A DNA stretch of 64,000 bases from Mycobacterium sp. 1164966.3 (GTDB lineage: Bacteria > Actinomycetota > Actinomycetes > Mycobacteriales > Mycobacteriaceae). Shown in pieces: positions 57,877 through 64,000 of the stretch. The stretch spans positions 62,001 to 126,000 of the forward strand of contig NZ_LZSG01000035.1 of assembly GCF_001665395.1 (NCBI RefSeq). Reading direction: 5' to 3'. The translations under genes were made by a program, and so were the position numbers. The notes below the pieces were generated by a model, which was not told the DNA's origin, did not search any database, and was given only the letters and a program-made list of their open reading frames with translations. Position 1 is the stretch's first letter, and each line of letters starts with the position of its first letter.

Positions 57877-59304
57877 ATGAGACGGAACCGTCGTGGCTGT
57901 GTTCCGCGACCAGCCGCAAGGTTGGTCCGGCCGGCCATTCCGTCGATCCTGAGCGTGGTCCTGCTGGTTTGCTCGACCGGGCTGGCGGCCGGTCCGGGCT
58001 CAGCCGATCCCGGTGCGGACACGATGGGCGCGCTGATCGCCGAGGTCGCCAAGGCCAACCAGCGGCTGGAAGATCTGAGCGCCGAAATCCAGACCGAACA
58101 ACAAAGCGTCAACAAGGCACTGGTCGACGTGGAGACCGCACGTGACAACGCCAGCGCCGCCCAGCACGAGCTCGAGACCAGCCAGCAGTCGGTCAAAGAC
58201 GCCAACACGGCTATCGCCGCCGCCCAACGACGGTTCAACGGTTTCGCGGCGGCCACCTACATGGGCGGCCCGCCGGGCAGCTACCTGAGCGCGAAAAGCC
58301 CCGACGAGATCATCGCCACCGCCGCTGCCGCTCAGACCCTGACCGCCGGCTCCAAGACGATGATGGCCAACCTGATGCGCGCCCGAACGGAACAGGTGAA
58401 CAAGGAGTCCGCGGCGCGACTGGCCAAGCAGAAGGCGGACAAGGCGGCCGCCGATGCCAAGTCCAGCCAGGAAGCCGCGGTGAAAGCCCTCACCGAAACC
58501 CAGGGCAAGTTCGACCAACAACGCGAGCAGGTGAACCGCCTTGCCGCCGAACGTGATGCGGCACAGGCCAGGCTCGAAGCGGCCCGCTGGTCTGCCGGAG
58601 GCGGGACCCCCGCGGTGCCGGCGTCGGGCGACCGTTGGGATCCCGGAGCACCTGGGGGACCGCCGCCCGGCGGCCGCATGTGGGACGGTTGGGACCCCAC
58701 GTTGCCGGCGATTCCCAGCGCCAACGTTCCCGGCGACCCGATCGCGGTGATCAACCAGGTGCTGGGTGTGTCGGCCACGTCGACCCAGGTCACCGCCCAG
58801 ATGGGGCGCAACTTCCTGCAGCAGATCGGCATCCTCAAGCCCAACGACACCGGCATCACCAATGCGCCCAGCGGTCCGAGCCGGATTCCGCGGGTCTATG
58901 GACGTCAGGCTTCCGAGTACGTGATCCGGCGCGGGATGTCGCAGATCGGGGTGCCCTATTCCTGGGGAGGCGGAAACGCGGCCGGGCCGAGCAAGGGGAT
59001 CGACTCCGGCGCCGGCATCACCGGCTTCGACTGCTCGGGCCTGGTCCTGTACTCGTTCGCCGGGGTGGGCATCAAGCTGCCGCACTACTCGGGTTCGCAA
59101 TACAACATGGGCCGCAAGATCCCGTCTGCGCAGATGCGCCGCGGCGACGTCATCTTCTACGGCCCGGGCGGTAGCCAGCACGTGACGATCTACCTCGGCG
59201 ACGGTCAGATGCTCGAGGCTCCCGACGTCGGCTTGAAGGTGCGCGTCGCGCCGGTGCGCACCAGTGGCATGACGCCCTTCGTGGTCCGCTACATCGATTT
59301 CTGA
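57877..59304 (+). CDS. ripA: Peptidoglycan endopeptidase RipA
   Basis: A 475-residue secreted NlpC/P60 hydrolase needed for daughter-cell separation. An N-terminal signal peptide (to about residue 42, hydrophobic IPSILSVVLLVCSTGLAAG) is followed by a coiled-coil inhibitory region (about 45-240). A Pro/Gly linker follows, then the catalytic domain. The catalytic triad is Cys386 (GFDCSGLV), His435 (GSQHVTIYLG) and Glu447 (QMLEAPD), three positions beyond those of M. tuberculosis RipA. The inhibitory segment is expected to be removed by proteolysis. ATG at 57877 follows TAGGAGACC; ripB begins 9 nt after its stop. Confidence 0.96.
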   Translation: MRRNRRGCVPRPAARLVRPAIPSILSVVLLVCSTGLAAGPGSADPGADTMGALIAEVAKANQRLEDLSAEIQTEQQSVNKALVDVETARDNASAAQHELETSQQSVKDANTAIAAAQRRFNGFAAATYMGGPPGSYLSAKSPDEIIATAAAAQTLTAGSKTMMANLMRARTEQVNKESAARLAKQKADKAAADAKSSQEAAVKALTETQGKFDQQREQVNRLAAERDAAQARLEAARWSAGGGTPAVPASGDRWDPGAPGGPPPGGRMWDGWDPTLPAIPSANVPGDPIAVINQVLGVSATSTQVTAQMGRNFLQQIGILKPNDTGITNAPSGPSRIPRVYGRQASEYVIRRGMSQIGVPYSWGGGNAAGPSKGIDSGAGITGFDCSGLVLYSFAGVGIKLPHYSGSQYNMGRKIPSAQMRRGDVIFYGPGGSQHVTIYLGDGQMLEAPDVGLKVRVAPVRTSGMTPFVVRYIDF

Positions 59305-59313
59305 CGAGGAGCT

Positions 59314-60027
59314 ATGTGCCGCAGACTGTTTCACCTGGTCAACCTGGCCTGGATCACCACCGTGGTGACCGGGCTGCTCTTCTCGGTGGCGCCGGGCGCC
59401 ACCGCCGATCCGGGCCAGTGGGACCCCACCCTGCCGGCAACGATCAGTGCCGGGGCGCCCGGCGATCCGCTCGCCGTCGCCAACGCCTCCCTGCAGGCCA
59501 CGGCTCAAGCCACTCAGACCACGTTCGACTTGGGTAAGCAGTTCCTCGGCGGGCTCGGCATCAACCTCGGCGGTGCCCCGGCCGCCGAGACCACCAGCCC
59601 CAGCCGGATCCCCCGGGCCAACGGGCGGCAGGCCATCGAGTACGTGATTCGGCGGGCCGGCTCTCAGATGGGCGTTCCCTATTCCTGGGGGGGTGGCTCG
59701 CTGGAGGGCCCGAGTAAGGGTGTCGGCGACGGCGCCAACATCAACGGCTTCGACTGCTCAGGCCTGATGCGCTACGCCTTCGCCGGGGTCGGCGTGCTGA
59801 TCCCGCGGTTCTCCGGCGACCAGTACAACGCCGGCCGCCACATCCCGCAGAACGAGGCCAGGCGCGGTGACCTGATCTTTTACGGTCCGAACGGCAGCCA
59901 GCACGTCACGTTGTACCTGGGCAACGGCCAGATGCTGGAGGCATCCAGTCTCGCTGGCAAGGTCACCGTGAGCCCAGTGCGCAAGCCCGGAATGACGCCG
60001 TTTCTGACCCGGATCATCGAGTACTGA
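59314..60027 (+). CDS. ripB: Peptidoglycan endopeptidase RipB
   Basis: A 237-residue NlpC/P60 hydrolase: signal peptide (LAWITTVVTGLLFSVAPGATA), a short linker, and a catalytic domain closely related to RipA, with Cys148 (GFDCSGLM), His197 (GSQHVTLYLG) and Glu209 (QMLEASS). It lacks the RipA coiled-coil region, so it is probably not autoinhibited in the same way. The repeated WDPTLPATISAGAPGDPLAV stretch after the signal also occurs in RipA, showing that the two arose by duplication. ATG 59314 is preceded by GAGGAG. Confidence 0.95.
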   Translation: MCRRLFHLVNLAWITTVVTGLLFSVAPGATADPGQWDPTLPATISAGAPGDPLAVANASLQATAQATQTTFDLGKQFLGGLGINLGGAPAAETTSPSRIPRANGRQAIEYVIRRAGSQMGVPYSWGGGSLEGPSKGVGDGANINGFDCSGLMRYAFAGVGVLIPRFSGDQYNAGRHIPQNEARRGDLIFYGPNGSQHVTLYLGNGQMLEASSLAGKVTVSPVRKPGMTPFLTRIIEY

Positions 60028-60199
60028 CCCCGCGGAGTGGGGTTGACTTGCCCCGCGAGCACGTTCAGGGTCGCGGCGCTGGGACCGGTGGCGTCGACGG
60101 AATCCAAGCGGCCTGGAATAGTTGAACGCGGGCACGTCGCTGCCCCGCGACATTCGGTCGTGTTGGCAGTCGTGTCTGAATGAGCTGTGGAGGGTGTTG

Positions 60200-61324
60200 A
60201 TGACATCAGCAGGTGGGTTGCCCCCGGGCGGTTACCCGGGCGCGGGCGCCCATGAGGCAGGCGCAGGTGGCCCGGGCGGGGCCGACGGGTTGGCCGCCGA
60301 GGTACACACGCTGGAACGGGCCATCTTCGAGGTCAAGCGGATCATTGTCGGCCAGGACCAGCTCGTGGAGCGGATGCTGGTCGGGTTGTTGTCCAAAGGC
60401 CACGTGTTGCTCGAGGGTGTGCCCGGTGTGGCCAAGACGCTGGCCGTCGAGACCTTCGCCCGCGTAGTCGGTGGAACGTTCTCGCGCATCCAGTTCACCC
60501 CCGACCTGGTGCCGACCGACATCATCGGTACCCGCATCTACCGGCAGGGCAAGGAAGAGTTCGACACCGAGCTCGGGCCGGTGGTTGCCAACTTCCTGCT
60601 CGCCGACGAGATCAACCGAGCGCCGGCGAAGGTGCAGTCGGCGTTGCTGGAGGTCATGCAGGAACGCAAGGTGTCCATCGGCGGTAAGACTTTCCCGCTG
60701 CCCAACCCCTTCCTGGTGATGGCCACGCAGAACCCGATCGAGCATGAGGGCGTCTATCCGCTGCCGGAGGCGCAGCGTGACCGCTTCCTGTTCAAGATCA
60801 ATGTCGGCTACCCGTCGCCGGAGGAAGAGCGCGAGATCATCTACCGGATGGGTGTGCGGCCGCCGGAGCCCAAGCAGATCCTGAACACCGGTGACCTGGT
60901 CCGGTTGCAGGACGTCGCGGCCAACAACTTCGTCCACCACGCCCTGGTCGACTATGTGGTGCGGGTGGTGTTCGCCACCCGCAATCCCGAGCAGCTCGGC
61001 ATGAACGACGTCAAGAGCTGGGTCGCGTTCGGTGCGTCCCCACGCGCATCGCTGGGCATCATCGCCTCGGCGCGGTCGCTGGCGCTAGTGCGGGGCCGCG
61101 ACTACGTCATCCCGCAGGATGTCGTCGACGTCATCCCCGACGTGCTGCGCCACCGGTTGGTGCTCACCTACGACGCGCTTGCCGACGAGATCTCGTCGGA
61201 GATCGTCATCAACCGGGTCCTGCAGACCGTCGCCATGCCGCAGATCAATGCCGTTCCGCAGCAAGGACATTCGGTGAGTCCGGTGATGCAGACCGCGACC
61301 GCCGCAACCGTCGCCGGTCGGTGA
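60200..61324 (+). CDS. moxR1: MoxR-family AAA+ ATPase MoxR1
   Basis: A 374-residue AAA+ chaperone-like ATPase. After a Gly/Ala-rich N-terminus, Walker A is GVPGVAKTLAVE (about residue 74), Walker B LLLADEINRAP (about 135), and the sensor region ATQNPIEHEGVYPLPEAQRDRF follows (landmarks QNPIE and EAQRDRF). MoxR proteins act with VWA-domain partners, here encoded two genes downstream. ATG at 60200 follows GGAGGG. The 172-nt gap after ripB contains a CCCCGC…GCGGGG-type stem just past ripB and no other recognised element. Homologue of Rv1479. Confidence 0.94.
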   Translation: MTSAGGLPPGGYPGAGAHEAGAGGPGGADGLAAEVHTLERAIFEVKRIIVGQDQLVERMLVGLLSKGHVLLEGVPGVAKTLAVETFARVVGGTFSRIQFTPDLVPTDIIGTRIYRQGKEEFDTELGPVVANFLLADEINRAPAKVQSALLEVMQERKVSIGGKTFPLPNPFLVMATQNPIEHEGVYPLPEAQRDRFLFKINVGYPSPEEEREIIYRMGVRPPEPKQILNTGDLVRLQDVAANNFVHHALVDYVVRVVFATRNPEQLGMNDVKSWVAFGASPRASLGIIASARSLALVRGRDYVIPQDVVDVIPDVLRHRLVLTYDALADEISSEIVINRVLQTVAMPQINAVPQQGHSVSPVMQTATAATVAGR

Positions 61325-62283
61325 CGGAATCCAAGGCGCCGCCGGCGAACGCGGCTCGTCATCCGCCGTCGATGCAGCGCGGCGATATCGATGACCCGAA
61401 GCTGGCGGCAGCACTGCGCACCCTCGAGCTGACCGTCACACGCAAGCTCGACGGCGTCCTGCACGGCGATCACCTTGGCCTGATACCGGGCCCGGGTTCG
61501 GAGCCGGGGGAGTCGCGCCTGTACCAGCCCGGCGACGACGTGCGCCGGATGGACTGGTCGGTGACAGCGCGCACCACCCATCCCCACGTCCGGCAGATGA
61601 TCGCCGACCGCGAACTGGAGACCTGGCTGGTCGTCGACCTGTCGGCCAGCCTGGACTTCGGCACCGCCTTCTGCGAGAAGCGCGACCTGGCGGTGGCCGC
61701 GGCGGCCGCCATCAACTTCCTCAACAGCGGTGGCGGCAACCGGTTTGGTGCGCTGATCGACAACGGCGCGACCATCACGCGGGTGCCGGCTCGCAGCGGG
61801 CGCCAGCATCAGCACACGCTGCTGCGCACCATCGCGACCATGCCCAAGGCGCCGCAGGGAGTGCGTGGTGATCTGGGCAGAACCATCGACGCGCTGCGCC
61901 GGCCCCAGCGCCGCCGCGGGATGGCCGTCATCATCAGCGATTTCCTGGGGCCGATCAACTGGACTCGTCCGCTGCGCGGGATAGCCGGACGGCACGAGGT
62001 GCTGGGCATCGAGGTGCTCGATCCCCGCGACGTCGAGCTTCCCGACGTCGGCGAGGTCGTCCTGCAGGACGCTGAGACCGGAGCCACCCGCGAGTACACC
62101 ATCGACGCGCAATTGCGTGACGACTTCGCCAGGGCCGCCGCGGCTCATCGTGCTGAGGTGGCGCGCACGCTGCGCAGCTGCGGTGCGCCGCTGTTGACGC
62201 TGCGCACCGACCGGGACTGGATCGCCGACATCGTGCGTTTCGTAGAGTCCCGCAGGCGGGGCGCGTTGGCGGGACGCCAGTGA
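61321..62283 (+). CDS. DUF58 domain protein, Rv1480-like
   Basis: A 320-residue protein with the DUF58 signature: [20 protein letters not shown] near residue 62, then a VWA-like fold ([15 protein letters not shown], near 103) whose metal site is incomplete. DUF58 proteins accompany MoxR ATPases, probably as adaptors or targets at the membrane. The GTG start at 61321 overlaps the moxR1 stop by 4 nt, and its stop overlaps the next gene by 4 nt, so the three are translationally coupled. Confidence 0.9.
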   Translation: MTESKAPPANAARHPPSMQRGDIDDPKLAAALRTLELTVTRKLDGVLHGDHLGLIPGPGSEPGESRLYQPGDDVRRMDWSVTARTTHPHVRQMIADRELETWLVVDLSASLDFGTAFCEKRDLAVAAAAAINFLNSGGGNRFGALIDNGATITRVPARSGRQHQHTLLRTIATMPKAPQGVRGDLGRTIDALRRPQRRRGMAVIISDFLGPINWTRPLRGIAGRHEVLGIEVLDPRDVELPDVGEVVLQDAETGATREYTIDAQLRDDFARAAAAHRAEVARTLRSCGAPLLTLRTDRDWIADIVRFVESRRRGALAGRQ

Positions 62284-63287
62284 CGCTGCCGCTGCTCGGA
62301 CCGATGACGCTGTCCGGCTTCGCACACGCCTGGTATTTCCTTTTCCTTCTGGTGGTCGTGGGCGTGGCCGTGCTGTACGTGGTGATGCAGCTGGCCCGCC
62401 AACGTCGGATGCTGCGGTTCGCCAACACCGAGCTGCTGGACAGCGTCGCCCCCAAGCGGCCCAACCAGTGGCGGCACGTGCCGGCAGTCCTGCTGGTGCT
62501 GTCGTTGCTGCTGTTCACCATCGCGATGGCGGGGCCGACGACCGACGTCCAGATTCCGCGCAACCGTGCGGTGGTGATGCTGGTGATCGACGTGTCGCAG
62601 TCGATGCGCGCCACCGACGTCGCACCCAACCGGATGGCTGCCGCGCAGGAGGCTGCCAAGCAGTTCGCCGACGAGCTGACCCCGGGTATCAACCTGGGGC
62701 TTATCGCTTATGCGGGCACCGCGACCGTGCTGGTGCAGCCGACCACAAACCGCGGCGCGACCAAGGCCGGCCTGGACAAATTGCAGTTCGCCGACCGCAC
62801 CGCCACCGGGGAGGCCATCTTCACCGCCCTGCAAGCCATCGCCACCGTCGGTGCGGTGATCGGCGGCGGCGACACCCCGCCCCCGGCGCGCATCGTGTTG
62901 TTCTCCGACGGCAAGGAGACGATGCCGACCAACCCGGACAACCCGAAGGGTGCCTACACCGCCGCGCGTACCGCCAAGGATCAGGGCGTGCCGATTTCGA
63001 CGATCTCGTTCGGCACCCCCTACGGGTTCGTCGAAATCAACGATCAGCGTCAGCCGGTGCCTGTCGACGACGAGACGATGAAGAAGGTGGCCCAGCTTTC
63101 CGGCGGTAATGCCTACAGCGCCGCGACCCTGCAGGAGTTGAAGGAGGTGTACGCGACGCTGCAGGAGCAGATCGGCCACGAGACGATCAAGGGCGACGTC
63201 AGTGTCGGGTGGCTGCGATTGGGCTCGCTGGTGCTGGCGCTGGCAGCGTTGGCGGCGTTGTTGATCAACCGCCGGCTGCCGAACTGA
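62280..63287 (+). CDS. Membrane-anchored VWA-domain protein, Rv1481-like
   Basis: A 335-residue protein: two N-terminal transmembrane helices ([39 protein letters not shown]), a von Willebrand A domain with the MIDAS motif [10 protein letters not shown] near residue 103, and a C-terminal helix ([16 protein letters not shown]). The VWA domain should face the outside and bind a divalent metal. It is the partner of MoxR1 and the DUF58 protein; the trio may handle maturation of an envelope protein. GTG at 62280 overlaps the preceding stop. Confidence 0.92.
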   Translation: MTLPLLGPMTLSGFAHAWYFLFLLVVVGVAVLYVVMQLARQRRMLRFANTELLDSVAPKRPNQWRHVPAVLLVLSLLLFTIAMAGPTTDVQIPRNRAVVMLVIDVSQSMRATDVAPNRMAAAQEAAKQFADELTPGINLGLIAYAGTATVLVQPTTNRGATKAGLDKLQFADRTATGEAIFTALQAIATVGAVIGGGDTPPPARIVLFSDGKETMPTNPDNPKGAYTAARTAKDQGVPISTISFGTPYGFVEINDQRQPVPVDDETMKKVAQLSGGNAYSAATLQELKEVYATLQEQIGHETIKGDVSVGWLRLGSLVLALAALAALLINRRLPN

Positions 63288-63310
63288 GCGGCCGGGCGCA
63301 GGCAACATCC

Positions 63311-63438
63311 GTATTCTCGGGCGTTGGGTGTGAATCCCGGGCCTTGCGGGTGAACGCATGGCGGGATTCCGGCGATTTTTCCCGCGCGGGATTCACTGCC
63401 AACGCCGAGGATTCACAGCCGAAGCCGTCATTACACAC
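63311..63438. repeat. Composite inverted repeat of TGTGAATCC…GGGCGTT units, copy 2
   Basis: The left half (63311-63357) reads TTCTCGGGCGTTGGGTGTGA, then ATCCCGGGCCTTGCGGGTGA. The right half (63381-63438), on the minus strand, reads GACGGCTTCGGCTGTGAATC, then CTCGGCGTTGGCAGTGAATC. These are the same units in inverted arrangement as at 56876-57014, including the shared GCCGTCA border at the right end. A GCGGGATTC direct repeat lies in the centre (63361 and 63386). It occupies the gap between the VWA gene and fabG1. Confidence 0.7.
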
Positions 63439-63565
63439 GCTGCGCCTACGAGCGGGACTGGTGAAACGTCCGGACCGCCAGGCGCGACCTCTGGCGTGAG
63501 TAAACCGTCACACCCGGACCCGAACCAGGCACCCGCGAGCCGATTTCAGTCCTACCGCGCCGGGA

Positions 63566-64000
<435 letters not shown>

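Overview
This window is chromosomal DNA of a GC-rich actinobacterium, almost certainly a slow-growing Mycobacterium. Gene order and protein sequence follow the M. tuberculosis Rv1420–Rv1483 interval (uvrC–rapZ–yvcK–whiA … gap–pgk–tpiA … opcA–zwf–tal–tkt … ctaB/ctaA … suf operon … acn–ripA–ripB–moxR1 … fabG1). M. tuberculosis locus names are used from memory as landmarks; no database search was run. The species cannot be fixed from this window. A ppc gene, absent as I recall from M. tuberculosis, and a sufB without an intein argue against the M. tuberculosis complex.

Layout. 1–3.9 kb: end of uvrC, then the translationally coupled rapZ–yvcK–whiA genes. 4.0–10.6 kb: lipid and acyl metabolism, with a WS/DGAT acyltransferase, then lipO–fadD12–acyltransferase on the minus strand and a PucR-type regulator. 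10.7–18.2 kb: an accessory block where M. tuberculosis carries other genes (PE16 to Rv1435c). It holds a small unknown protein, a DUF3556 membrane protein, a TetR regulator facing an SDR–acyl-CoA ligase–WS/DGAT operon, and a VapC toxin behind what looks like a broken antitoxin. 18.2–25.2 kb: lower glycolysis (gap, pgk, tpiA), a secG–proline-rich protein pair on the minus strand, and ppc. 25.2–33.1 kb: a DUF1206 protein, then the minus-strand pentose phosphate operon tkt–tal–zwf–opcA–pgl plus a small helical protein. 33.3–40.8 kb: heme O and heme A synthesis (ctaB, ctaA), a quinone oxidoreductase, an ATP-grasp-like protein, an ABC exporter and the mannosyltransferase mptB. 40.8–47.2 kb: the SUF iron-sulfur assembly operon sufR-B-D-C-S-U-T. 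47–53.8 kb: a DUF5666-like lipoprotein, fadE15, thioredoxin, echA12, an ABC-F protein, a small HTH protein and a TetR regulator. 53.9–64 kb: aconitase, the Rv1476-like membrane protein, the ripA/ripB peptidoglycan hydrolases, moxR1–DUF58–VWA, and the start of fabG1.

Functionally, the aconitase and SUF genes are linked through iron-sulfur clusters. The glycolytic, pentose phosphate and ppc genes form a central-carbon block. The rip–moxR1 genes serve the envelope and division. No tRNA, rRNA, CRISPR, prophage or insertion sequence was recognised.

The most unusual signals are: (a) a 360-nt patch inside sufB at about 49% GC with rare codons, encoding ordinary SufB protein and surrounding a known mycobacterial intein homing site; (b) at least four kinds of intergenic inverted repeat; (c) a tandemly triplicated Shine-Dalgarno sequence; (d) a near-palindrome shared by the ctaA and ctaB upstream regions; and (e) a sequence matching the reported SufR operator at the start of sufR.
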